Below the pieces are notes generated by a model. It had not been told where the DNA came from and ran no database searches. It saw only the letters and a program-made list of their open reading frames with translations. 64,000 nucleotides of DNA from Nocardiopsis sp. TSRI0078 (GTDB lineage: Bacteria; Actinomycetota; Actinomycetes; Streptosporangiales; Streptosporangiaceae). Both the position numbers and the translations under genes were made by a program. The stretch lies in contig NZ_LWLB01000006.1 of NCBI RefSeq assembly GCF_001905145.1, positions 62,001-126,000 of the forward strand, written 5' to 3'. Below, piece after piece: positions 35,956-42,796 of the stretch; the first letter of the stretch is position 1, and every line of letters begins with the position of its first letter.

Positions 35956-35993
35956 GCAGCCCCCGCGCGACGCTGCGTTGCTCGGGGGCTGCC
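35955..35993 (+). terminator. Stem-loop GGCAGCCCCCG / CGGGGGCTGCC
   Basis: An 11-bp perfect stem with a 17-nt loop at 35955-35965 and 35983-35993, followed by TTGTGT. It may end transcripts from repeat family C or from the left. Confidence 0.6.
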
Positions 35994-36230
35994 TTGTGTC
36001 CACAGTCGTCAACTTGGGTTGTCTGACCGCCGATAAGGCGAATCGTCCTCCCGTCAATAGCCCGTGCGCGACCGCCTGCGGCCAGGACCGCGCCTGGCCC
36101 CGTGGACTGCGCGGCAGCACCGCGTCCGGTCATGGCCACACCTGGACGCCCATGGGGACCTTGGCTGCTCCGACCATGGCGCGGCACGCTGTCCTCGTCC
36201 TCTTTACCTTTGACACAAGGAGTTCTCGCC

Positions 36231-36545
36231 ATGCTTGGGAAGACAACTTCAGTAATGGCCGCCAGTGCGCTGGCAGCGGCCGGGCTTCTGGCTTGGTCCG
36301 CTCCCGCCGCCGCAGCGACAGCTCCGCAGGCCGCTGCGGCGGTCCCCAACTGCGTTGACACCGACCTCGACGCCAGTGGGGTGGAGGACACCCTGACCGT
36401 GACCAACAACTGCAGCTACAGCGTGCGCGTCAAAGTCGTGCTCGCCTATGAGACCGATCTCCCCTGCGTCACGATTCGCTCTGGTGGCTCCCACTACTAC
36501 GGCTGGTACTGGCCCGGCAGGTTCGACGGACTCGTGTCCTGCTAG
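36231..36545 (+). CDS. Small secreted four-cysteine protein (alpha-amylase-inhibitor-like)
   Basis: A 104-residue precursor with a signal peptide (ASALAAAGLLAWSAPAAA) and a mature part of about 70 residues. Four cysteines (VPNCVD, TNNCSY, LPCVT, final C) are spaced so that C2-C3 has 17 residues between them, exactly as in tendamistat, with SVRVKVVLAYE matching its VTVKVVYE. The WRY motif that blocks amylase is absent (SGVED instead). So it is a secreted beta-sandwich of that type, but not clearly an inhibitor. AAGGAG precedes the ATG; a U-rich terminator follows. Confidence 0.6.
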   Translation: MLGKTTSVMAASALAAAGLLAWSAPAAAATAPQAAAAVPNCVDTDLDASGVEDTLTVTNNCSYSVRVKVVLAYETDLPCVTIRSGGSHYYGWYWPGRFDGLVSC

Positions 36546-36623
36546 TCCGACCTCGGCCACGGGCGGGGGCCACCGAGATACGTGTAAAAGCTGCCGCAGG
36601 CCGATGAACGATCACAGCACGAA

Positions 36624-36658
36624 GCCCCGCGCAACCAGACGTTGCGCGGGGCCGGTTT
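36624..36658 (+). terminator. Rho-independent terminator
   Basis: GCCCCGCGCAAC / GTTGCGCGGGGC (12 bp, 5-nt loop) followed by CGGTTTTT, after the secreted four-cysteine protein gene. Confidence 0.9.
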
Positions 36659-36674
36659 TTCATGCCCGCGTTGC

Positions 36675-36689
36675 GAGACGCTGCGTCTC
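36675..36689. repeat. GAGACG-ctg-CGTCTC palindrome (copy 1)
   Basis: Six-bp arms with a 3-nt centre. A seven-bp version (CGAGACG-ttg-CGTCTCG) lies at 40071-40087. Both occur in the accessory region and may be operators. Confidence 0.45.
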
Positions 36690-36778
36690 ACTACCGATAA
36701 GCCAGGGCTAGCGCGGCCTGCGCGTGCGGATCCCGGCAGGCGTGGCCGAGAACGCCGCTCAGGCGGCAGACTCGGCAT

Positions 36779-37141
36779 ATGCGACGAACCTGGGTGTGGA
36801 TCCTCGTGGCCGTGGGAGCGGCCTCGCTGGCGGTGCTGGGCGCCTCCCTGGTACTGCCCTGGCTGGAGGAACTCTCCTGGGCCGCGGGGACCGGGTCCTT
36901 CGACTTGGCCGCCGCGGCCCTGGCCCTGGCCGATCCGTATCCCTTCGGCGTCGGCCAGCTCCTGGCGGCGGCGCAACGCGGCGGCCAGGTGCACGGCTTC
37001 CGGTTCGGAGACGTCGGGTGTGTCCTGGGGTGTCTGTCGGCTGGCGTTCAGGTTCCCCAGGATCGCGCAGTGGTCGGACGCTCGCGTGGTCTGGGACCGA
37101 GTACTGCAATACGGCATGACGTACCCACGTCACGCCTGTGA
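36779..37141 (+). CDS. Possible small membrane protein
   Basis: A frame of 120 residues with one clear helix (WVWILVAVGAASLAVLGASLVLPWL) and then SFDLAAAALALAD, as in short plasmid or prophage membrane proteins. From residue 65 on the sequence is not convincingly protein-like (GGQVHGFRFGDVGCV...), so the 3' part may be a fusion to other DNA. The start at 36779 has no clear ribosome site. Function unknown. Confidence 0.35.
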   Translation: MRRTWVWILVAVGAASLAVLGASLVLPWLEELSWAAGTGSFDLAAAALALADPYPFGVGQLLAAAQRGGQVHGFRFGDVGCVLGCLSAGVQVPQDRAVVGRSRGLGPSTAIRHDVPTSRL

Positions 37142-37193
37142 CCTGCGGCGGTTTCAGATTCTCGCCCTCGCCTGAGGCGGCCCGGAACACAGA

Positions 37194-37233
37194 AAAGCCC
37201 CGCACCCTCCCGACGAACGGGGGAGTGCGGGGC
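37194..37233 (-). terminator. Terminator of the HTH gene pair
   Basis: AAGCCCCGCAC and GTGCGGGGCTT stem with imperfect inner pairs; on the minus strand it is followed by TTTTC. It lies 17 bp after the stop of the 93-residue protein gene. Confidence 0.75.
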
Positions 37234-37249
37234 TTCGCCGTGTCCGGGG

Positions 37250-37531
37250 TCAGTCGGGGTGCTCCGCCGCGTACAGCCGCACCCGCAGCCGGTCGGCCAG
37301 CTCGGTGATGCGGGCGCCGGCGGGGGTGTGCGGGGCGGCGGCCGCGGCCGCGTCCAGGACCTGGAGGACGTCCGTTGCCTCCTCCACGGTCAGCAGCGGC
37401 GGCACGCTCCCCGGGGCCAGGAGATCGTCCACGAGGTCGACGTGGGCGGGCGGGTCCGGGACGGCCTGGCGGATCCGGTCGCGGGCCGCGTGCAGCCCGC
37501 TGGACCCCAGACCTCCGCGCTGGCGCGGCAT
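37250..37531 (-). CDS. 93-aa protein coupled to HTH regulator
   Basis: A 93-residue protein, mostly helical, with HVDLVDDLLAPGSVPPLLTV and a final ARITELADRLRVRLYAAE. Its ATG overlaps the TGA of the upstream HTH gene as TGATG, so the pair is translationally coupled. No family recognised. Such short proteins beside an HTH gene occur in actinobacterial plasmids and integrative elements; a partner or cofactor role for the regulator is inferred. Confidence 0.65.
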   Translation of the reverse strand: MPRQRGGLGSSGLHAARDRIRQAVPDPPAHVDLVDDLLAPGSVPPLLTVEEATDVLQVLDAAAAAAPHTPAGARITELADRLRVRLYAAEHPD

Positions 37532-38358
37532 CAGGACTCCTGGGAGAGACGGTCGGTGTGCGCGGGCGCTGCCGGAATCCACGAGTCGCGGTAGCGGTCC
37601 GGGTCGGCGAGATGGTCGAGCAGGTGGTCCAGCACCTGGCGGCACACGCGTCGATAGCGTGGCGAGCCGACCACCGCGATCGCGGCCAGGCCGCCGTCAT
37701 CCGTCGCGGTGGCGCAGCTCCACAGGCCCTCCTCGCGGGTGCGCCACAGGTAACCGGCCAGAACCCCGTCCACCAGGACCCGGTACATCCGCGCCGCGTC
37801 CACATCGAGGGCGTCCGCCTGCTCGACGGTGAGCAGCTCCAGGTGCACGCCCGCCTGCGGCGCGGGGGCGGGCACCCGCTCGTGCTCCTGGTCGTCGTCG
37901 GTGGAGGGCGGCTCGACCGCGTCGATGCGGGGGCGCCCCGGTTTGGCGTCGGGGATCGCGCCGGACCAGCGGGCGGCGGCGGACTGTCGGGTGATGCCCA
38001 CCGCGTCCCCGAGGTCGGCGTAGGTGACGGGCGCCTCGCGGCGGTGCCCCGCCCGGATCGCGAGCATGGCGGCGTGCTCGGCCAGCTCCTCGCGCAGCAC
38101 CTCGGCCGCCCGCAGGCGGGCCAGGTCGTCGGCGCGGGCCCGCTCGGGGGTGGCCTCCATCGCGCGGCCGGGTTCGGCGAAGGCGGCCGCGGGGTCCATG
38201 GCGTGCGCGGCGCGGCGCACGAGCAGGTGCAGTTCCATCTCGACGCGCGCGTCGGGGTCGGTGAGGGGGTCGCCGTCCAGGGCGCCAGCCTCGCGCGCAT
38301 CGGCCAGCCAGAGGAGGGAAGAGGAGGTCTGGCCCTGGTACGCGACCTCGGCGTTCAC
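37531..38358 (-). CDS. HTH protein of the mobile-element type
   Basis: A 275-residue protein (290 if TTG 38403 is used). The middle contains a helix-turn-helix (VTYADLGDAVGITRQSAAAR) followed by a basic linker, so DNA binding is likely. The C-terminal half starts VHLELLTVEQADALDVDAAR and has YRVLVDGVLAGYLWR, perhaps a ligand or dimer part. GTG 38358 follows AACCGAAAA twice; the start is uncertain. It is the first gene of the coupled pair and divergent from the halocin-like gene. Confidence 0.6.
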   Translation of the reverse strand: MNAEVAYQGQTSSSLLWLADAREAGALDGDPLTDPDARVEMELHLLVRRAAHAMDPAAAFAEPGRAMEATPERARADDLARLRAAEVLREELAEHAAMLAIRAGHRREAPVTYADLGDAVGITRQSAAARWSGAIPDAKPGRPRIDAVEPPSTDDDQEHERVPAPAPQAGVHLELLTVEQADALDVDAARMYRVLVDGVLAGYLWRTREEGLWSCATATDDGGLAAIAVVGSPRYRRVCRQVLDHLLDHLADPDRYRDSWIPAAPAHTDRLSQES

Positions 38359-38633
38359 TTTTCGGTTGCTTTCGGTTAAAGCTTTGCCAAGGAGTAGAGA
38401 CAAGTAGAAATAATGTCAACCATGGGGCCACATGTGGTCACTGGTTAAGCTTCTTCTGTTGCGCACATGAGAGCTTAATTGCCGTTCACCAGAAAATACG
38501 ATGCACATGACGCCAAGGCCGCGAAGTTGCGGTCACATGCGAACGCCCTTCGTGCATCTGCGGAGGTTGATACGGAGTACCTAATCTGTCACTTTCGGTG
38601 TTTCCTGGTAACTCTTAGGAAGATGATAGATTA
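38359..38633. other. AT-richer divergent promoter region
   Basis: 275 bp of visibly lower GC than its surroundings, between the HTH gene and the halocin-like gene. It includes the palindrome CCACATGTGG (about 38429) and TTGATA, TAATCT and GATAGATT strings that could serve as promoter elements. Low GC suggests recent transfer. Confidence 0.5.
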
Positions 38634-39344
38634 ATGAAATTCGGCGTATTTAAATTTTCCACGGTGCTCCTGGCACTGGTTTCGACCCTGCTGTACACCT
38701 CAGTCCCCGCTTCGGCGACGGCGACCAGCGAGTCGTCCGTGAGCGTGCTCTCCGCACCCAATCCACAAATGGCCATGGGTCAGCTGGCGAACACGACCGA
38801 GACCCTTGAGCAGGCGGAGCAGATCCAGGGGGAGGAGGCCGACTCCTACCTCGCGCAGGCTCGCGGTGAGGTCGAGGCCGTCGGCACACACGTGCAAGCA
38901 AAGGAGGGAGAGAGCGTTGCCTTCGCGGACGGACGCGTCTCCCGCCTGGACGATGGCACGACTCTCGCAGTCTTCCCGCTGGTAGGAGGTAGTCTCACCA
39001 GCAGTGCGCTGACCGTCTCCTTCTCCCCGGCCGGGGACGCCTACGTACACGAGATCCTCCTGCGCGAGATCAGCTCAACCTCCGGAAGCGTCGAATTCTG
39101 GTCCGGCGGAGAGAAGGTCGTCGACCAGGTGGTCGAGTCGAACATGCCCTCGACCCAGGGATGGTCTGAGTTCATCGACTGCCTGAACAGCTCGGGTGCG
39201 GCCTCCTGGGTGGTCACCGCAATTACCATTGCCTGTGCTGCTGCCTGTGCGGTCACGGCCGGGGCCGCATGTATCGCATGTATTGCTGCCGCTGCGGGTA
39301 CGACTGGTGGCGTGGTCGGTTACTGCATCAACGAAGGATGGTAG
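38634..39344 (+). CDS. Halocin-C8-like bacteriocin precursor
   Basis: A 236-residue secreted precursor: signal peptide (VLLALVSTLLYTSVPASATA), a long charged leader-like region of about 140 residues, and a C-terminal core of about 55 residues that is hydrophobic and Cys-rich. The core has six cysteines in FIDCLNSSGAASW, TIACAAACAVTAGAACIACI and VVGYCINEGW. This plan, Sec signal plus leader plus Cys-rich core, is that of halocin C8 and its actinobacterial relatives. The next gene is a small membrane protein that may give immunity. GC is lower than the neighbourhood. Confidence 0.65.
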   Translation: MKFGVFKFSTVLLALVSTLLYTSVPASATATSESSVSVLSAPNPQMAMGQLANTTETLEQAEQIQGEEADSYLAQARGEVEAVGTHVQAKEGESVAFADGRVSRLDDGTTLAVFPLVGGSLTSSALTVSFSPAGDAYVHEILLREISSTSGSVEFWSGGEKVVDQVVESNMPSTQGWSEFIDCLNSSGAASWVVTAITIACAAACAVTAGAACIACIAAAAGTTGGVVGYCINEGW

Positions 39345-39365
39345 AGGAGAGGAGGTGATTGGCAA

Positions 39366-39575
39366 ATGAAGGATCGCCTCTCCCATTTCGGCTTCGCTGT
39401 TCTGGTGTCCTGTAGTGTTCTCTTCGCTGCGTATGCACCCTTCCAGTGGTCGGGAATTGTCGGCTATGCGGTCGCTGCAGCCGCCCTGATCATCTGGGCT
39501 TACTACGCAGGAGGAAAGTACCAGGAGCACAGAGCAAAGAAGCGGATGGCGATGAATTCGTCGCACTCCTCGTGA
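39366..39575 (+). CDS. Small membrane protein, putative immunity
   Basis: A 69-residue protein with two membrane helices (FGFAVLVSCSVLFAAYAPF and GIVGYAVAAAALIIWAYYA) and a basic C-terminal tail (YQEHRAKKRMAMN). GGAGGTGAT, nearly a perfect ribosome site, lies six bases before the ATG. It follows the halocin-like precursor by 21 bp on the same strand and a terminator closes the unit, so it is a likely immunity or accessory protein. No family recognised. Confidence 0.65.
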   Translation: MKDRLSHFGFAVLVSCSVLFAAYAPFQWSGIVGYAVAAAALIIWAYYAGGKYQEHRAKKRMAMNSSHSS

Positions 39576-39626
39576 GGCTAAGCGCTCGGTAGTCACCAAG
39601 GAGTTACGGCGAACGCCAAGTCGCCT

Positions 39627-39652
39627 GCCCCGCCCGGAGAACCGGGCGGGGC
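39627..39652 (+). terminator. Terminator of the bacteriocin unit
   Basis: GCCCCGCCCGG-agaa-CCGGGCGGGGC, an 11-bp perfect stem, followed by TCTCGTGTT. Confidence 0.8.
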
Positions 39653-39696
39653 TCTCGTGTTCCCTGGGCTTCCAACTGCCGTGATACGCGTATTGG
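39644..39696 (+). repeat. Repeat block A, copy 2
   Basis: Starts GGGCGGGGCTCTCGTG and includes GTGATACGCGT; about 80% identical to 31911-31963. Confidence 0.6.
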
Positions 39697-39732
39697 CCTG
39701 GTGCTCCCGAAGCTACGGCGAGGGGCAAAGTA
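39688..39732 (+). repeat. Repeat block B, copy 2 (att-like)
   Basis: 29-nt core at 39704-39732 identical to 33960-33988. Together with copy 1 it brackets 5.7 kb that includes an integrase remnant at the left end. Confidence 0.7.
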
Positions 39733-39751
39733 GCGGACGCTGCCAGCGATG

Positions 39752-39807
39752 TACCGGTGTGTCAGCCCACCGGTACACCGGTGTATTGGTGTGCCGGTCC
39801 ACCGGCG
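39752..39807. repeat. Cluster of CACCGGT motifs
   Basis: TACCGGTG-tgtcagcc-CACCGGTA (39752-39775) is a perfect inverted repeat, followed by further ACACCGGTG, TGCCGGT and CACCGGC copies. It could be a binding-site array. Confidence 0.5.
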
Positions 39808-39984
39808 CTGTAGGGGTGTTGGGCCTGGCCAGCCCGGTAGGGGAGCGAGGCGCCTCCTGGGCGCCCCGCAGGGCAGGGTCCGGCCTTCCCGGTGCGCCGG
39901 GCCCCGCCTCGGGGGCATCGCCGGGTCGTGCGCGGTTCTCCCCACGGAGACGTCCTACCTTTGCCGCCCCGCTGTGCGCGGCTC

Positions 39985-40055
39985 CCGCACCGGCACGGGC
40001 GTGACCGTTCCGTGATCTCCGGGGCGTTCTCCCGCCAACGGCTGTAGCTTTCCTC
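39985..40055 (-). repeat. Repeat family C, inverted copy
   Basis: On the minus strand GAGGAGGAAAGCTACAGCC and on, like 35898-35955 in the plus strand. Confidence 0.55.
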
Positions 40056-40070
40056 CTCGCCCCCTTTTGG

Positions 40071-40087
40071 CGAGACGTTGCGTCTCG
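40071..40087. repeat. CGAGACG-ttg-CGTCTCG palindrome (copy 2)
   Basis: Seven-bp arms, 16 bp beside repeat family C. A six-bp relative is at 36675-36689. Confidence 0.45.
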
Positions 40088-40169
40088 GCTCCGGTGAGGC
40101 CCACTTGCCGGAGGCCAGAACCGGGCCAAACCAGCAGCGGACGAGCACATTCCGACGCCACGGCGGTGC

Positions 40170-40960
40170 TCACTCAGCACCCTCCATCTCTCGGGCCCGT
40201 TGCCGCCAGTGTTCGGCTTCCTGCACCCGCCCCGCCTTCCCCAGCGAGATCCCGAGGTTGACCATCGCGTTGGTGTGGTCCTGTTCGGCCAAGGAGCGCC
40301 AGGCTGCTCCGGTGATGTCGGCCCGTCCGGCACGGTAGGCCGTGACACCGATGGTGAAGCGGTCCTGGTCGGTGGCCATATCCAGGGCCGTGCGCCACAC
40401 CGCTTCGGGCAGGGGGTCCTGAGTGGTGAGGTAATCGAAGGCCCGCCACCGGCGGCCTTCGTGGTCGGCGGGCACCAGCAGCACGGCTTGGCCACTGCGT
40501 GGTCGGGTGGCCCATGCCCAGGCCTGGTCGGTCTCCTCGGGCAGGGGCGGCGGGTGGGGCAGGTAAGCGGTGTGGGCGGTGTGGAGCTGTTCTCGGGTCA
40601 GTGGGCTCGACACCCCAGCCTGGGCCAGGCCCATCACTGCGGCCACCAGCGCGTACCCGCGTGGGTGGCCGCTGTCGGGACCGCTTTCCCAGGCCTGTTG
40701 CAGGTGGGGCCCGCGGCCAGCTGCTCAGCCACCCCGAAGCGCTCATCGGCGGCGGCCCGGACCAGGCGCTCATCGTCGCTGGCGCGGGCACGCTCACGCT
40801 CTTGCCGGCTCCAGTTACGCCGGACGGTGACCGGTGGGGTTTTGAGCGCCGCATAGCCCACCCCCTCGGCGGCAGGGGTGTGGTCGGTAGTGCTCGGGCG
40901 TAGAGCCTCCAGCCGTTCCCGGCGGATGGTGGCGGCCACCACCGCGCCGGCGGCACCTCC
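40170..40960 (-). pseudogene. TPR protein, frameshifted and 5'-truncated
   Basis: The C-terminal 155 residues read well: PLTREQLHTAHTAYLPHPP, ATRPRSGQAVLLVPADHEGR, and a short TPR part ending AMVNLGISLGKAGRVQEAEH. Upstream the same protein continues in another frame (IRRERLEALRPSTTDHTPAA to DERFGVAEQLAAG), and the switch falls in the run of four Gs at 40706-40709; one extra base would restore QLAAG-PHLQQAW. No start codon is found at the 5' end near 40960. Similar TPR proteins are common in actinobacterial accessory regions. Function unknown. Confidence 0.65.
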
Positions 40961-41053
40961 CGCCCGTGGACGGTTCCGGCCCGCGGACGGCTGCGGACGG
41001 CCGGCGGAAAATGGGTGGCCCCTCCGCGCCGCCCTGGTTACAGTCCGGAGACT

Positions 41054-42796
41054 GTGCGCACACTTCCCCAGCCCACCGGCGTTCCCGAACACCGGTCGGC
41101 CGACCGGTTCCTGTGGTGGCTCGCCCTGGGTGAGCGGCGCGCGCTGCTGTGGTCGGGGACGGCCACGGGCGCCTTCATGGTCACCGGCGTGCTCATCTCC
41201 GCCACGCTCGGCGCCGCACTCGACTCCGGGCTCGTCCGAGGGGACATGGGGGCCCTGCTCGGCTGGTCGGGCGTCCTCACCGCGCTGGTCGGGGCCGCCG
41301 TCGTGCTGGTCCCCGTCGCCCACCGCGCCGAGTGCTTCAACTGGTACGCCTCCGCCTACCGGACCATCCAGGCGGTCACGGAGCACTCCGTACGCATGGG
41401 ACCCACGCTCACCCGGCGCCTGCCCTCGGGCGAGGTCGTGGCGGTGGGCACCGAGGACATCGACCGCATCGGCGGCTTCTACGAGCAGGCGGGGCAGATC
41501 CTGTCCTCCCTCGTGGCGGTGGCCGCGGTCAGCGCGCTGATGCTCACCTCGCACGCCGCGTTCGGCCTGGTCGTCCTGGTGGCGGTACCGCTCATCATGG
41601 CGGGGATGGTCCCCCTGCTGCGCCTGTTCTCCCAGCGGCAGGAGCACCAGCGCGACCGCCAGGCCGAACTCACCACCCTGGCCACCGACCTGGTGGCGGG
41701 CCTGCGCGTGCTGCGGGGTGTGGGCGGCGAGCGCACCGTGGACCACCGCTACCGGGCCGCCTCGCGAAGGGTCCGTGCCGCCGCCATGCGCGTGGGCTGG
41801 GCGGACGCCGCGCTGAACGCCGTGCGCGAACTCCTGCCGGGCCTGCTGCTGGTCGGGATCGTCTGGTACGGCGCGCGCCTGGCCCTGGCCGGGGAGATCA
41901 CCGTCGGCCAGCTCGTCGCCTTCTACGGCTACACCGGCACGCTGTCCGCGACGGTGCGCCACCTGATGCACGCCCTGTCCCTGCTCGTCTCCGCCCGCGT
42001 GGCCGCGGGGCGCGTGGTGCGCGTGCTGGGCCTGGAGCACGACCACCCCGACCCCGGGCACCCCGAGCGGGAACCGGCCGGCCCCTGCGACCTGCACGAC
42101 CCGGGCAGCGGCGTGACCGTCGCCGCACGGCGCGTCACGGGCGTGGTCTGCGCCGACCCCGCCGACGCCACCGCCGTCGCCGAGCGGCTGGGCCGCTACC
42201 GGGACGAGGAGGGCGCGGACGCGGTGCTCGTCGCCGGCTCCACGGGCCGGACCGTGCGCCTGCGGGACCTGCCCCGCGCATGGGTGCGCCGCCACGTCCT
42301 CGTCGCCTCCAACGACGCGCACCTGTTCTCCGGAACGCTGCGCGAGGAGCTGTCCCCGGACCACGGCGTCTCCGACGAGCGCCTCGCCGAGGTCGTGCGC
42401 GCCGCGCACGCCGACGACGTGGTGCGCCAGTCCGCAGCCGGACTGGACGCGCTGCTCACCGAGCGCGGCCGCGAGTACTCCGGCGGCCAGCAGCAGCGGC
42501 TCCGCCTGGCCCGCGCCCTGGCGCTGGACCCGGAGTTCCTGCTACTCGTGGAGCCCGCCTCGGCCGTGGACGCCCACTCCGAGGCCGCCATCGCCGCACG
42601 GCTGCCCGTGGAGCGCGCGGGCCGCACGACCGCCCTGGTCACCACCAGTCCCCTGCTGCTCGACCACACCGACCGCGTGCAGTACGTCGAGGAGGGCCGC
42701 CTCGTGGCCGAGGGCGTCCACCGGGAACTCCTCGCCACGTGCGACCGCTACGCCGCCACCGTCCTGCGCGCCGTCCCCACGGAGGGGAAGACATGA
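41054..42796 (+). CDS. ABC exporter half-transporter A (degenerate Walker A)
   Basis: A 580-residue half-transporter: six membrane helices (about residues 20-320) and a nucleotide-binding domain. The signature motif is intact (YSGGQQQRLRLARALAL), but the Walker A region reads GVVCADPADATAVAERLG with no GxxxxGKST. The Walker B line is FLLLVEPASAVD, lacking the aspartate, and the H-loop is TTSPLLL. So it gives only the signature half of one site. GTG 41054 follows TACAGT by about ten bases. Its TGA overlaps the start of the second half by 4 nt. Confidence 0.85.
   Translation: MRTLPQPTGVPEHRSADRFLWWLALGERRALLWSGTATGAFMVTGVLISATLGAALDSGLVRGDMGALLGWSGVLTALVGAAVVLVPVAHRAECFNWYASAYRTIQAVTEHSVRMGPTLTRRLPSGEVVAVGTEDIDRIGGFYEQAGQILSSLVAVAAVSALMLTSHAAFGLVVLVAVPLIMAGMVPLLRLFSQRQEHQRDRQAELTTLATDLVAGLRVLRGVGGERTVDHRYRAASRRVRAAAMRVGWADAALNAVRELLPGLLLVGIVWYGARLALAGEITVGQLVAFYGYTGTLSATVRHLMHALSLLVSARVAAGRVVRVLGLEHDHPDPGHPEREPAGPCDLHDPGSGVTVAARRVTGVVCADPADATAVAERLGRYRDEEGADAVLVAGSTGRTVRLRDLPRAWVRRHVLVASNDAHLFSGTLREELSPDHGVSDERLAEVVRAAHADDVVRQSAAGLDALLTERGREYSGGQQQRLRLARALALDPEFLLLVEPASAVDAHSEAAIAARLPVERAGRTTALVTTSPLLLDHTDRVQYVEEGRLVAEGVHRELLATCDRYAATVLRAVPTEGKT

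Larger units (their letters stand above)
35819..36230. other. Gap after the Rrf2 cassette
   Basis: Contains the rrf2 promoter and operator, the right 20-bp inverted repeat, repeat family C copy, a terminator stem (35955-35993) and the leader of the small secreted protein. No convincing gene is seen. Confidence 0.5.
39576..40169. other. Repeat-rich gap right of the bacteriocin pair
   Basis: 594 bp without a clear gene. It holds the terminator, repeat block A copy 2, block B copy 2, a cluster of CACCGGT motifs, repeat family C (inverted) and the CGAGACG palindrome. Confidence 0.6.

Noticed and set aside
39762..40148. Frame similar in part to 35744-36358 (YSRWR..PE.T.RSR)
   Set aside because: The similarity is explained by the DNA repeat; no start, ribosome site or domain supports a gene.
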